In this document: positions 46,511 through 56,178 of the stretch, piece after piece
How positions within the stretch are numbered: position 1 is the first letter of the stretch
Layout: each line of letters begins with the position of its first letter
NCBI RefSeq assembly: GCF_000689255.1
Contig: NZ_HG964446.1
Span: 3,194,854-3,258,853 of the forward strand
Direction of reading: 5' to 3'
Length of the DNA: 64,000 nt
Source of the DNA: Mycobacterium triplex
GTDB taxonomy: Bacteria > Actinomycetota > Actinomycetes > Mycobacteriales > Mycobacteriaceae
Translations under genes and position numbers: made by a program
Notes under the pieces: generated by a model
What the model was told of the DNA's origin: nothing
The model's database searches: none
What the model saw: only the letters and a program-made list of their open reading frames with translations

Positions 46511-47732
46511 AAGGCGCATAGGGGTAGTCGGTAATCGGCGCGTAGCCGTCCTCGGTGATCACCACGATCTCCTCACTGCGATAACCTCCGGTTCCGTCCT
46601 CCCACATCACGGGTTCCAGCACCAGAACCATGCCGGGCGGAAAGACGAAGTTGTCGTCGAACTCCTCACCGAGATCGGTTCCGATCATCGGCGCTTCGGC
46701 GGGGTAGGTGCCGATACCGTGCCCCAGATAGAAATGCGGCAGCCACGGTTTGCGCCCACCATTGGCGGCGATCGCCGCCCGCGCCAAATCTCCTGATGTG
46801 GCACCGGCTTTGGTCACCGCGAGGACGGCGTCCAGGACGGTTCGCCATTGCCGGAACTGATCCCGCTGTTTGTCAGTGGGCTGCCGGCCGACGACCCAGG
46901 TTCGGCCGAAGTCGGAGCAGTAGCCGTGGTAGGTGATGCTGATGTCGGTCCACAGCACGTCGCCGGCGGCCAGTTGGCGATCGGTCGGCAGCAGCGGCAG
47001 CGCCAGATCCCCGTGCGTCGTCCACACGCCGGCTTCCCGTGAGCTCGGCATCACCTGCCAGATCGCTTCGAGCATGTTGGTGGTGGCCCCGAGTTCGAAC
47101 GCGCGGCGCACGAAGGTGGCCGAAAGGTCGATCTGCCGGACCCCGGGCATCAGGGCCTGCTGCACGTCGACGATGGCCTGCTCGGTGATGCGGGCCGCCC
47201 GGCGCAGACAGGACAGCTCGTCGCGGGTCTTGACCAGTTGCGCGGCGCCGAGCACGATCGCGGCGTCTGTCGGCGGGCCCGCGGGGAAGAGCTTGGGTGC
47301 CGCCCGGCGCATCGCCCCGGTGAGCTCGTCGACGGCGATACTCGCTCCAGGCGGGACCAGGCCGGCCAGCTGCCGCGCGAAATCCTCTACGCCGTGGTCG
47401 AATTCGAGGTAGGCAGGGCCGTGCAGATGATCGTCGGGCACCGGTGCATCCGCGGCGGCTCCGCTGCGCAACGGCATGAACAGGTGCGGATGCACATCAT
47501 CGGCGAGCACCACCGCAACCGGGCGTTCCGCATGCGAGAGGCCCGCGTCCAGCAGCGGCCAACTGGCCCCCGTCGCGTAGCCGACATAGCCGTTCATCAG
47601 TAGGATCAGCGCGTCGACGCCGTGCTCGGCCATCGCCGAGCGCAACCGCGCCCCGACCTCGGTGCGCATCCGGGCCCAGTCCGGCTCGTCGGGGATGTCG
47701 AGGACCGTGCCGCGGCCAGCAATAGCAGTCAT
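46500..47732 (-). CDS. M24 family Xaa-Pro aminopeptidase-like metalloenzyme
   Basis: A 410-residue M24 protein with the full metal set: Asp residues in VLWTDISITYHGYCSDFGRTW, His in HGIGTYPAEAP, and Glu residues in MVLVLEPVMWEDG and YRSEEIVVI. It would cleave X-Pro bonds, or act on creatine-like or amide substrates. ATG 47732 was chosen: it overlaps the amidohydrolase stop by 4 bp, and the residues upstream of it are not M24-like. The two M24 genes are the last of the TetR/P450/CAR operon and may form a heterodimer. Confidence 0.85.
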   Translation of the reverse strand: MTAIAGRGTVLDIPDEPDWARMRTEVGARLRSAMAEHGVDALILLMNGYVGYATGASWPLLDAGLSHAERPVAVVLADDVHPHLFMPLRSGAAADAPVPDDHLHGPAYLEFDHGVEDFARQLAGLVPPGASIAVDELTGAMRRAAPKLFPAGPPTDAAIVLGAAQLVKTRDELSCLRRAARITEQAIVDVQQALMPGVRQIDLSATFVRRAFELGATTNMLEAIWQVMPSSREAGVWTTHGDLALPLLPTDRQLAAGDVLWTDISITYHGYCSDFGRTWVVGRQPTDKQRDQFRQWRTVLDAVLAVTKAGATSGDLARAAIAANGGRKPWLPHFYLGHGIGTYPAEAPMIGTDLGEEFDDNFVFPPGMVLVLEPVMWEDGTGGYRSEEIVVITEDGYAPITDYPYAPYGD

Positions 47733-48904
47733 GCCGAGATCCCCAGGAATTTCTTGATGTTGCCGCCGACCACCCGCACTGCGTCCTCGGGGCCGACGGC
47801 GTCGACCACCGCGGCCAGTGACCGTTCCGAATAACCGAATGTGCTTTCGTTGTGCGGGTAGTCGGACGACCACATCACCTTGTCGATGCCGATTTCGTCG
47901 ATCTGTCTCAGGCCCAGGCCGTCAACCATGAACGAGGCGCACATGTGGGTGTCCCAGTAGTAGCGGATGTCGTGCTCGGGAAGGTGGGCCAGCATGTGCT
48001 GATAGGAGGCCAGGACGTGTTCGGCGTCTTGTAGAGCTGTTGGCACCCAGGCTATTCCGCCCTCGAACCAGCCGACCCGAAGCCGCCGGTGCCGGTCCAG
48101 GATGCCGCCGAAGATGTACTTGGAGAACATCTCTCGAAACGAGTCGATGTTGACCATCATCGCCACCGCGACGCTGTTGACCTCGCTCGGGAACTTCGGC
48201 TGGCTTTCCCCGATGTGGTGGGTGATGGGCAGGCCGGCCTCTTCGATCTCGTCCCAGACCGCGCTCATCGCGGTGCTGGAATAGTCGATGGGCTGACCGT
48301 TGACGTCGTTGCCCGGGCTGATCGGCATCAGAAACGTCCTGAGCCCCAGCGATTTCAGTTCGGCCAGCGTGCGCCGGGCGCCGCGCGGATCCCACCAGTT
48401 GATCAGACCGACGCCGTAACAATGGCCATCTGAGCGCTCCTGAACGCCGGCAATGTGTTCGTTGTAGACGCGGAAGATGCGCTCACGAATGGCGTGGTCG
48501 GGGTGGTGGAACAGCGCCAGCACCGCGTTGGGGAAGGCCAGTTCCTTGTCGACGCCGTCCTCGGCAAGCTCACGAATTCTCGCTTCGACGTTGTTGGTGG
48601 CCGCGCCGGCCAGATCGTCGTATTGCATCAGCACCGCGCTGAAATCGCCGACCACCATGGACTGTCCGGGCCGGCCCAGCAGGTACGCGCCGTCCTCGTA
48701 CCAGATCCGCGGCGCCTGATCCTTGAGGTCGTCCGGAAAGCACTCGTAGAAAATGTCGTCGGCCACCGAGATGTGGTTGTCGGCGGAGAACACCTCGGTG
48801 CCGGGCGGCAGGCCGGTGTTGAATTCCGCGGCGCGACCGTGACGGTGCTTGGGCGCGCCGATCACGCCGTCGGGGTACAGGGTGTGGGCTGGGCTGGACA
48901 TCAT
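47729..48904 (-). CDS. Amidohydrolase (Amidohydro_2 family)
   Basis: A 391-residue TIM-barrel protein, third of its family in this window. Landmarks are VFSADNHISVADD, PITHHIGESQPKF, GWFEGGIAWV and the C-terminal SSDYPHNESTFGYSE. It may hydrolyse or decarboxylate a compound made by the P450/CAR enzymes. It starts 16 bp after the CAR stop and overlaps the M24 gene by 4 bp. The substrate is unknown. Confidence 0.85.
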   Translation of the reverse strand: MMSSPAHTLYPDGVIGAPKHRHGRAAEFNTGLPPGTEVFSADNHISVADDIFYECFPDDLKDQAPRIWYEDGAYLLGRPGQSMVVGDFSAVLMQYDDLAGAATNNVEARIRELAEDGVDKELAFPNAVLALFHHPDHAIRERIFRVYNEHIAGVQERSDGHCYGVGLINWWDPRGARRTLAELKSLGLRTFLMPISPGNDVNGQPIDYSSTAMSAVWDEIEEAGLPITHHIGESQPKFPSEVNSVAVAMMVNIDSFREMFSKYIFGGILDRHRRLRVGWFEGGIAWVPTALQDAEHVLASYQHMLAHLPEHDIRYYWDTHMCASFMVDGLGLRQIDEIGIDKVMWSSDYPHNESTFGYSERSLAAVVDAVGPEDAVRVVGGNIKKFLGISA

Positions 48905-48920
48905 CGTCCCTTCGTTGCGA

Positions 48921-51900
48921 TCACCTGCTGAGCACGCCGAGGTGTTCCAGGTCGGCGAGGTACTTCTCGATCAGTTGCTGCGAGACATGCGGGATCGCGC
49001 GACCCGAGTGTTCGACCGCGGACTGGAATTGCGCGCCGGGTACCGGGGAGCCGGCGATTGCGAGCATGGGTTCACGGTAGACGCCCAGCACCGCCAGGAC
49101 CGACTGGGCACGCTGCCGCTCGGGCAGTGCCGCCATCGCCGTCTCGAAGCGGCTCAGCCAGCTCGAGTAATCGTCGATCTTTTCGACCGGATATCCCGCG
49201 GCGATGATCCAATCGACGAACGTGTCCATCGAGATGCCGTCGTCGTGCGGGTTGGTGGTGTTGTACGTGGCAAAGCTGGTGCCGTGCCGTGGTCCGATCG
49301 CGGCGATCGCCTCGGCCAGGAAGTCGACCGGCAGGCCCTCGTAGTGCGGCTCGGCGTCACCGTCGTGGTAGAACGACCGCGGGGCGACACCGGTGGCCAC
49401 CAGGCTGAACAGCAGCCGGGTGAAGATGTCCGGCACGTTGAGCTGCCCCGCGTAGCGGCTGTCGGCCAGGATCATGCCCGGCCGGAACACCGCCACGGGC
49501 AGGCCGCACAGATCGTGCGCCTCGCGCATCAACACCTCGCCGGCCCACTTGCTGATCCCGTACCCGTTGGCGTAGCCGTCGCCGACGACACAGGCCGGAA
49601 CCGAGCGCCGGATGTCGGTGTCTTCGTCCACGATCTGATGGGCCACGGCACTGACGCCCAGCGTGGAGATGTAGTGGATCGGTTTGAGCCTCGCGGTGAT
49701 GGCCAGCCGGATCACCTCGGCGGTACCGACGACGTTGGGGCCGAACAACTGCTGGTAGGGCAGCACGTGGTTGACGTGGGCGGCCGGGTGCACGATCAGA
49801 TCGACGGTCTCGGTCAGCCGCTGCCACGTCGCGTCGTCGAGCCCGAAGCCGGGTTCGCCGATGTCGCCGGCCACCACCTCCAGGTGACCGTCGGCCAGGG
49901 CCCGGAACCGATCCAGCAGCTTGGGGTCGGAGTCCAACGCCGCCTCGATGCGCTGGCGGGCGTGCGCGGCATCGGCGCCGCGCGTCAGGCACACCAGGGT
50001 GCCGCCCGAATCGGCCAGTCGCTGCAGCCATTCCAGACCGAGGAACCGCCCCAGGAAGCCGGTCGCGCCGGTCAGCAAGACGGTGCGGATCTCGCTGGTG
50101 GGAGCCGGCAACCGCATCGAGGCCTTGACGATGTCGTCGTCGATGAACTTGTCCAGGCGCAGGTCGGCGGCCGACACCTCATGGGCGGCCTTGCCGTGCA
50201 CGGATGCGTAGCTGGGCCGCACGACGTCGGAATTACGGTGGCTTTCAATGTGATCGGCGATGCGGAGCAGATCCCCGGTCGGGTCGATCACCACGCCCAC
50301 CGGTACTTCGACACCGTAGATGTCGGCCAGCAGCGTCGAGAAGGTCAGCGCCGACAGCGAATCGCCGCCGAGATCGATGAATCTGGCCTCGGGGGAGACG
50401 TCGGCCGCCGGCACGCCCAGGGTTGCCGCAACGGCCTTGCTGATGGTCGCCAGCACCGGCTGGTCGGCGCCACCGGTGCGCAATGCGCGCAGCTGCTGGA
50501 GCTGCTCGTCGGCCATGGCCACGTAGAGCTGCTCCAGCCGCTCACCGTATCGGGCTTTGAGCTTGGGCCGCAGGAATTTTCCGACGCCGGACAGCAGGCC
50601 GTTGGCCAAGCTGAACGGTTCGGTCTCGATCAGGAAGTCGCGGGGGATTTCGTAGCCGTTGAGCGCGTTGTCGCGCGCGATCTGCCGCAGCGAGTCGGCG
50701 ATCGCCGACGTGCCGACCCCGGCATCGATGGGCACGATCACCGCGAGCAAGAAGGACCGTTCGCTGTTGCCGTAGATGTAGATCTGGTGAATCAACGGGC
50801 TGGTCGAGTACAACGCCTCCAGCCGTGACACGGCCACGAATTCGCCCTGCGCCAGCTTGATGACGTTGTTGCGGCGGTCGACGTAGCGCAACCGATCCGG
50901 TCCGACTTCGGCCATGATGTCGCCGGTCTTGTAGTAACCATCGGCGTCGAACATCGTGGCCGTCAGGTCGGGACGGTTGTAGTAGCCGGCCATGAAGCGG
51001 GCCGACTTGACCGCCAATTCCCCACGGGGATAAGGCTTGTCGGTGTTGAAGTAGCCGAGCTCGGGAACGTCGAGCAGTTTGTAGTCGATGACCGGCGGAC
51101 GCAACACATGCTCGTCGGCCAAGATCATGCCGCCGGCGATTTCGGTGGACGAGTAACCGATCAGCAGGTGCTGGTCGAGCACCACCTCCATGAACTCCTT
51201 GATTTCCGGAGACAGTGCCGCCGATCCGCAACCCACGGCCAGCACGCGGCCGCCCAGAATCTGCTCGCGGATCGCGGTGGTCAATTCCTCGGCGTCCGCC
51301 TCGTCGCCGGCCAGACCGCGCCGGTCCAGCTCGCGCTGATAGTGGTGGTAGAACATTTCGCAGACCCGGGGCACCAGGCTCATCGACGTCGGTCGCACCA
51401 GCGCCAGATCCTCGAACAGCGTCGACAGGTCGCTCTTGGCGGCGAAATAGCTGGTGCCGCCGTTGGCCAGGGTCAAAATCACGTAGCCATAGCCGATCAG
51501 GTGACTCATCGGCATGTAGCTCAACGTGATCACCGGCTGATCGGACTGCGCGAGCCAGGTGCCGATGCACAGACTCTCGGTGAACATCGCGCCCTTGGGT
51601 GTTCCGGTGCTGCCGGAGGTGTAGAACACCCATGCCAGCGGATCCTCGTCGGCCGGCGCGACGTGCAGCGGCGGGGCCGGCAGCGACTTTCCATGTGCGA
51701 CAACATCATCGAGTGTTTCGATAGCCAGCCCGCTACCCGAAGCGGCCAGCCGGTCGCGCGCGGCCCGGTAGCTGGCCCGCTGGTCGTCGTCGCGGGAATC
51801 GTAATCGAACACGATCAGACGCTGGGGCGCGGTGCCGGTCAGTGCAGCCTCGACCGCGATCTCGAGGTTGTCGATACCGACGGCGAAGATTCGTGGCCGG

Positions 51901-52418
51901 GTCTCGGTGAGGATCGGCGCGTGCTGGGTGGCCGGTGCGCTGGTCTGCAGCGGCACCACCACGGCGCCGAGGTGAATGCAGGCGCACTCGATCGCGGTGT
52001 AGTCGATGCTCGCGAAACCCAACACGCACACGAAATCGCCGGTCCGCACCGGATACTGCTGGTGATGGTGCCAGTCACCGGCGACGGCTTGGATCCGCGC
52101 CCACAGCTCGGAATAGCTGACGGTCTCGAAGCGCGGCAAAAAGGTCAGTGTCGAGCGCCCGGTCGCGGGATCCGTGACCACTTCGCGCACCCGCTGTCCC
52201 AGCGCCGGGCGGTCCGCGTAGCCCCGCAACACGGTTGCCATGACCTCGCCGATCCGCAGCCCGGGTGCGCGCGCCGCGGCGGCGATCTGCTCGTCGGGGC
52301 GCGTCGCGGCGAATTGCGCGTCCTCGGCGTAGAGGCGTTCGCGCCGGCGTGCCAAGCGTTCCCACTGGTCCTGCTGGGCGCCGGGATCCTTTACGTCAGA
52401 GCGGCCGACGAACGCCAT
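48921..52418 (-). CDS. car: Carboxylic acid reductase (FadD9-like)
   Basis: A 1165-residue carboxylic acid reductase that converts an acid to an aldehyde with ATP and NADPH. Domain order: adenylation (P-loop FYTSGSTGTPKGAM, IGYSSTEIAGGM, DGYYKTGDIMAE); a phosphopantetheine carrier (LGGDSLSAL, Ser687 modified by a phosphopantetheinyl transferase); and a terminal thioester reductase from about residue 775 (VLLTGATGFLGRFL, GYGISKWAGEVL). The length is normal for CARs. It lies in a minus-strand operon after a P450 and an SDR. ATG 52418 has AAAGG upstream. The acid substrate is not readable. Confidence 0.95.
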   Translation of the reverse strand: MAFVGRSDVKDPGAQQDQWERLARRRERLYAEDAQFAATRPDEQIAAAARAPGLRIGEVMATVLRGYADRPALGQRVREVVTDPATGRSTLTFLPRFETVSYSELWARIQAVAGDWHHHQQYPVRTGDFVCVLGFASIDYTAIECACIHLGAVVVPLQTSAPATQHAPILTETRPRIFAVGIDNLEIAVEAALTGTAPQRLIVFDYDSRDDDQRASYRAARDRLAASGSGLAIETLDDVVAHGKSLPAPPLHVAPADEDPLAWVFYTSGSTGTPKGAMFTESLCIGTWLAQSDQPVITLSYMPMSHLIGYGYVILTLANGGTSYFAAKSDLSTLFEDLALVRPTSMSLVPRVCEMFYHHYQRELDRRGLAGDEADAEELTTAIREQILGGRVLAVGCGSAALSPEIKEFMEVVLDQHLLIGYSSTEIAGGMILADEHVLRPPVIDYKLLDVPELGYFNTDKPYPRGELAVKSARFMAGYYNRPDLTATMFDADGYYKTGDIMAEVGPDRLRYVDRRNNVIKLAQGEFVAVSRLEALYSTSPLIHQIYIYGNSERSFLLAVIVPIDAGVGTSAIADSLRQIARDNALNGYEIPRDFLIETEPFSLANGLLSGVGKFLRPKLKARYGERLEQLYVAMADEQLQQLRALRTGGADQPVLATISKAVAATLGVPAADVSPEARFIDLGGDSLSALTFSTLLADIYGVEVPVGVVIDPTGDLLRIADHIESHRNSDVVRPSYASVHGKAAHEVSAADLRLDKFIDDDIVKASMRLPAPTSEIRTVLLTGATGFLGRFLGLEWLQRLADSGGTLVCLTRGADAAHARQRIEAALDSDPKLLDRFRALADGHLEVVAGDIGEPGFGLDDATWQRLTETVDLIVHPAAHVNHVLPYQQLFGPNVVGTAEVIRLAITARLKPIHYISTLGVSAVAHQIVDEDTDIRRSVPACVVGDGYANGYGISKWAGEVLMREAHDLCGLPVAVFRPGMILADSRYAGQLNVPDIFTRLLFSLVATGVAPRSFYHDGDAEPHYEGLPVDFLAEAIAAIGPRHGTSFATYNTTNPHDDGISMDTFVDWIIAAGYPVEKIDDYSSWLSRFETAMAALPERQRAQSVLAVLGVYREPMLAIAGSPVPGAQFQSAVEHSGRAIPHVSQQLIEKYLADLEHLGVLSR

Positions 52419-52439
52419 ATTGCGGTGCCTTTCCTCAAG

Positions 52440-53387
52440 TCAATCCGGATAGGTGACGCCGGTGAGTTCTTCGGAGAGCTGCCACAGTCGCTTCATCTCG
52501 ATCTCGCTGCGCGCAAGCCGGGGCACACCGGCGAATGTGACTCCGCCGCCGGCGGTTTCGTAGAAGCCGCGCGGTCCGTAGTAGCGGCCGCCTTCGGCGT
52601 CCGGCGAAACCGAGGCGTAGAGCGTCGGTTTGATGCCCTCGTCGACGTCCAGCCACATGAACGGCAGCAGCCGCCAGGTCAACCGGGTGAGCCGCGCTTG
52701 CAGGGTCGGCTTGTCCCGGCCGTACGAGGCGCCGCTGAGCAGGTTGGTCTTGCTCAGCCCCGGGTGCGCGGCATTGGACATGATGCCCCAGCCATTTCGG
52801 GCGCTGCGCCGGTTCAGCTCGATCGCGAACATCAGCTGCGCCAGCTTGGCGACGCCGTAGCAGACCATCGGTTTGTAGCCGTGCCGGGCGTTGGGGTCGT
52901 CGAAGGTGAGTTTCGGTTGGGTGGCGGCGATACTGCTGACGGTTACGACGCGGGACGCATTCGCCGCGCGCAGCAACGGCAGCAGGTGCGCGGCGAGGGC
53001 GAAGTGGCCCAGGTGGTTGGCACCGAACTGCAACTCGAAGCCGTCACTGGTTTCCTGGCGCTGCGGCGGTGTCATGACGCCGGCGTTGTTGATCAGGAGG
53101 TCGATCGGCCGGCCTTCGGCTCTCAATTCCTCACCCAGTGCCGCAACGCTTTCCAGTGACGACAGGTCCAGCCGCTTGATGCTGAGCTTCGCGGCGGGCA
53201 CCTCGCGGCGGATCTCGGCGATCGCGGCCTCACCCTTGGCGTTGTTCCGGATCGCCATCACGACGTCGGCGTCGGCGGCCGCCAGGCGCTTGGCCAAACC
53301 GAATCCCAGACCGCTGTTGGCCCCGGTGACGACTGCGAGCTTGCCGGCCAGACCCGGCACGGCCAGCGTCAGTTCCGGCTTCACCAT
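52440..53387 (-). CDS. SDR family oxidoreductase, retinol-dehydrogenase-like
   Basis: A 315-residue SDR with [35 protein letters not shown] and [10 protein letters not shown]. Its length and the downstream region ([12 protein letters not shown]) match mycobacterial retinol-dehydrogenase/WWOX-type SDRs. It may reduce the aldehyde from CAR to an alcohol, or oxidise the P450 product. ATG 53387 overlaps the P450 stop by 7 bp and the CAR start follows 21 bp after its stop. Confidence 0.88.
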   Translation of the reverse strand: MVKPELTLAVPGLAGKLAVVTGANSGLGFGLAKRLAAADADVVMAIRNNAKGEAAIAEIRREVPAAKLSIKRLDLSSLESVAALGEELRAEGRPIDLLINNAGVMTPPQRQETSDGFELQFGANHLGHFALAAHLLPLLRAANASRVVTVSSIAATQPKLTFDDPNARHGYKPMVCYGVAKLAQLMFAIELNRRSARNGWGIMSNAAHPGLSKTNLLSGASYGRDKPTLQARLTRLTWRLLPFMWLDVDEGIKPTLYASVSPDAEGGRYYGPRGFYETAGGGVTFAGVPRLARSEIEMKRLWQLSEELTGVTYPD

Positions 53388-54610
53388 GTCACGGGAAGCT
53401 CGTAGACGCCGTAGGCCAACGTGTCGTGCTTGAACGGGAGCTCCTCGACCGGAACGGCCAGCTGCAGGGTCGGGACCCGGCGCAGCAGGGTGGGCAGCGT
53501 GATCTGTAGCTCCATGCGGGCCAGCTGCTGTCCCACGCACTGATGGCGGCCGTAGCCGAATCCGACGTGCGGGCCCTCGTCGCGGGTCAGGTCCAGCCGG
53601 TCGGGATTGGGAAATTGCCGGTCATCCCAGTTCGCCGGCGCGACATCGAGAATGATGCCTTCGCCCGCGCGGATCGTCTCACCACCGACTTCGATGTCCT
53701 CGACGGCGATGCGGCGTTGACCGGTTTGGATGATGCTCAAATACCGCATCAGCTCCTCGACCGCGGTGGCGATCGCCTTCGGATCCTCGGTTTCGACCAG
53801 GAACTGCCGCTGATCGGGATGCTCCAGCAGAGCCGCGATGCTCAGACTGATCATGTTCGCGGTGGTTTCGTGGCCCGCGATCAACACGCCGACGGCCAGC
53901 TGGGTGGCTTCGCGCACGCTGATCTCTTCGGCGTTGACCCGCTCCGCCAGATCGGACACCAGATCCTCCGACGGGCTTTCCATCTTGGCCCGAATCAGCT
54001 TGGCAAGGTATTTCGCCAACGACGCGGCACCCTGGGCCGTGTCCTCTTCGGTCGCGTAGCGCCCGGTACCGCGTTGCGCTTGTTCCTGGAAGAAATCCGC
54101 GTCCTCGTAGGGCACGCCCAGCATTTCGCTGATGACCAGCGTCGGGACCGGCAGCGCCAGCGTGCTCACGATGTCGCCGGGCTTCGGCCCGGCCAGCAGC
54201 GCGTCGATGCGCTCGTCGACGATTTTCTGTACCGCGGGGCGCAGCCCTTCGACGCGCTTGAAGGTAAACGGTTTTGACAGCATTCGCCGGTAACGCGTGT
54301 GCTCCTCGGCATCCGAGGTGAACACCGAACGCGGCCGCTTGTGCACCGTCGCCAGCATTCCCTCGTTCCAGTGCGGATAGCCCGGCAACCGGTCGTCGAC
54401 GCTGGTTCGTGAATCGGTGAACAGCGAGCGAATCGCGTCGTAGCCGTGGACCAACCACGGCGTGCTGCCGTCCCAGATCCGCACCCGGCTGAGCTGCTTG
54501 GTTGCGTTGAGCGCCAACGACTCCGGGGGAGGGGCGAACGGGCAGCCGGCGGCCCGCGTCATCGGGAAGTCCGGAATGTCGGTGGCTGCATCGGTGGCGA
54601 CGTCGGTCAT
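53381..54610 (-). CDS. Cytochrome P450
   Basis: A 409-residue P450. The I-helix reads [13 protein letters not shown], ExxR is in EELMRYLS, and the heme loop is [25 protein letters not shown] with Cys358 as ligand. It is of the type near CYP105/CYP107-like mycobacterial enzymes, but I do not assign a number. It overlaps the TetR gene by 4 bp (ATGA), so P450 expression follows the regulator. Electron donors are not encoded nearby. The hydroxylated product may feed SDR and CAR. Confidence 0.93.
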   Translation of the reverse strand: MTDVATDAATDIPDFPMTRAAGCPFAPPPESLALNATKQLSRVRIWDGSTPWLVHGYDAIRSLFTDSRTSVDDRLPGYPHWNEGMLATVHKRPRSVFTSDAEEHTRYRRMLSKPFTFKRVEGLRPAVQKIVDERIDALLAGPKPGDIVSTLALPVPTLVISEMLGVPYEDADFFQEQAQRGTGRYATEEDTAQGAASLAKYLAKLIRAKMESPSEDLVSDLAERVNAEEISVREATQLAVGVLIAGHETTANMISLSIAALLEHPDQRQFLVETEDPKAIATAVEELMRYLSIIQTGQRRIAVEDIEVGGETIRAGEGIILDVAPANWDDRQFPNPDRLDLTRDEGPHVGFGYGRHQCVGQQLARMELQITLPTLLRRVPTLQLAVPVEELPFKHDTLAYGVYELPVTW

Positions 54611-55314
54611 CGTGCTCCTCGCTTGTCTCCGGTGGTCTCCTCGCCCGCCGCATTCACATGAACCGGCGCGCGCCACAACCCGACGATCGCGTCGATCAAT
54701 CCCTCGCCGGCGACCGGCCAACTCGAACGCGACCGCGGCCCGTGTTCGGCCAGTGCGCCTTCGTGCTCGGCGCAGGTGTGCATCAACAGATTTCGGACCA
54801 TGACGATCCGCTCGGATCGCACTCGCTTGGGTAGGTCGGGCAGGCATCGGTTGATGCCGTCGATGGTCTGCACGAGCCTCGGCGACATCAGGGCGTCCTT
54901 GGTGACGACGTGGTGATACGTCGGGTCCGCCATCGCCTGCGCGGCGAAGCGTGCGTACCAGCTGGGTGTGCCCAGCGCGGCCAGATGATCGGTGAGTGGC
55001 CGCACCAGGGTGCTCACCCAATCCCGCAGTTCGGTCGAATCGCCGATGTCGTCCAGCATCTGGGCACGGAGTTCTTCGATCGGTTCGCGATGCTTGCTTT
55101 CGATCGCGCGCAGCAATTCGGTCCGGGTGCCGAAGTGATAGCAAGCCGCGGCGTTGTTGCCCTGGCCGGCCGCTTCGCTGATCTGCCGGTTGGACACGGC
55201 ATACATTCCGCGTTCGGCGAATAACCACTCGGCGGCCGAGAGGATCGCTTCACGCGTACCCATCGACCTGTCGGTACGCGCTGTCCGCTCGGCTTTCACC
55301 GCCTCAGTGAACAC
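54607..55314 (-). CDS. TetR family regulator heading the P450-CAR operon
   Basis: A 235-residue TetR-like regulator. The helix-turn-helix lies at residues about 20-63 (REAILSAAEWLFAERGMYA, then GNNAAACYHFGTRTELLRAI). The ligand domain follows. GTG 55314 gives an N-terminus of expected length; ATG 55263 is an alternative that leaves a short arm. The long palindrome at 55314-55359 begins at the first base of this start codon, so the regulator likely controls itself and the whole operon behind it. Confidence 0.85.
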   Translation of the reverse strand: MFTEAVKAERTARTDRSMGTREAILSAAEWLFAERGMYAVSNRQISEAAGQGNNAAACYHFGTRTELLRAIESKHREPIEELRAQMLDDIGDSTELRDWVSTLVRPLTDHLAALGTPSWYARFAAQAMADPTYHHVVTKDALMSPRLVQTIDGINRCLPDLPKRVRSERIVMVRNLLMHTCAEHEGALAEHGPRSRSSWPVAGEGLIDAIVGLWRAPVHVNAAGEETTGDKRGAR

Positions 55315-55359
55315 CGCCCAGCGGATTAAATCAAGCCATTTATTTAATCCGCTGGGCGG
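55314..55359. promoter_or_regulatory. 18-bp perfect inverted repeat at the head of the CAR operon
   Basis: Left arm 55314-55331 and right arm 55342-55359 are exact reverse complements (core CAGCGGATTAAAT / ATTTAATCCGCTG) around a 10-base loop. It lies directly upstream of the TetR start, reaching the first base of the GTG. AT-rich centre arms are typical of TetR operators. A terminator for genes entering from the right is the alternative, but there is no T-run and the nearest such gene (55449-56072) ends 89 bp away. Confidence 0.7.
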
Positions 55360-55448
55360 CCGGCGCCCCGACGCCGTCCACGCCGTCGAACCATGGCCGG
55401 CGGCAACGGATGTGGGCCTCTATCGAGGTTATGGATGGCGACGGCGAC

Positions 55449-56072
55449 TCAGCCGCCGAGCCCCTTCTTCACCGCAGCATCTTGCTTTTGGCCGATGTCG
55501 TTGATGAATTCCGGCGGCGGCAGCGTGTCGGGCGGGCCGTCGAATTCCAGCGTGACAAAGGCCTTGCCCTCGGTGAACAGCAATACCGCGATGCCCTTGG
55601 AGCTGTCGGGCGAGTTCCCGGATACCACTGTTCCGTCGGTGCCGATCTTGACGGCCTCGGTGTTCGGATGTTTGATCGCGCCAGCCTGCGCCGACTTCGC
55701 GGCGTTGAGCGCGTTTGTCGCGGCACCGGGGTCTGCCAGCACCTGGATGGTGTCTTTGATGGTGTGGCTGTTGTCTTGGGTGTTGAACGTGATCGTGGCG
55801 CCGGGCTGTCCATTCGGGTTGTTCGTCGGAGGCGTACCCGTGAAGGGCACCGGCGCGTCGATATCGGTCACCGGGATCAGCCAGCCGGTGTAGTCGACCG
55901 CCGGCGCGGCGGAAGTCGAGGAGGTCGGCGCGGCGGTGCTCGTACGGGTTGACGAGGCAGGCGAGCCCGATGTCGACGGCGATGGCTTCTGATTGCCGCC
56001 GCAGCCGGCCACGGTCAGCGTCAGCGCCGTTGCCGCAGCGACCCCAGCGACCACCCGTTGTGAAAGCCTCAT
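55449..56072 (-). CDS. Lipoprotein, LpqN-like
   Basis: A 207-residue lipoprotein. The signal MRLSQRVVAGVAAATALTLT ends in the lipobox VAGC, followed by a Ser/Thr/Pro-rich linker. The folded part (DYTGWLIPVTDIDAPVPF, GATITFNTQDNSHTIKDTI, AVLLFTEGKAFVTLEF) resembles the LpqN/LpqT group of mycobacterial lipoproteins, which bind lipid-linked partners. ATG 56072 was chosen to start at the signal. It is 106 bp downstream of the sigma factor gene on the same strand and may be read with it. Confidence 0.8.
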   Translation of the reverse strand: MRLSQRVVAGVAAATALTLTVAGCGGNQKPSPSTSGSPASSTRTSTAAPTSSTSAAPAVDYTGWLIPVTDIDAPVPFTGTPPTNNPNGQPGATITFNTQDNSHTIKDTIQVLADPGAATNALNAAKSAQAGAIKHPNTEAVKIGTDGTVVSGNSPDSSKGIAVLLFTEGKAFVTLEFDGPPDTLPPPEFINDIGQKQDAAVKKGLGG

Positions 56073-56178
56073 CGCGTCGTGCTCCTTCCAGGCTGGATCC
56101 GGCGACGGGGTCGATTCCACCCCAAACGCACAGTACAAGTGCGCGTGTCGCCGGAAGCGCCCGGCACCGATTTGCGGG

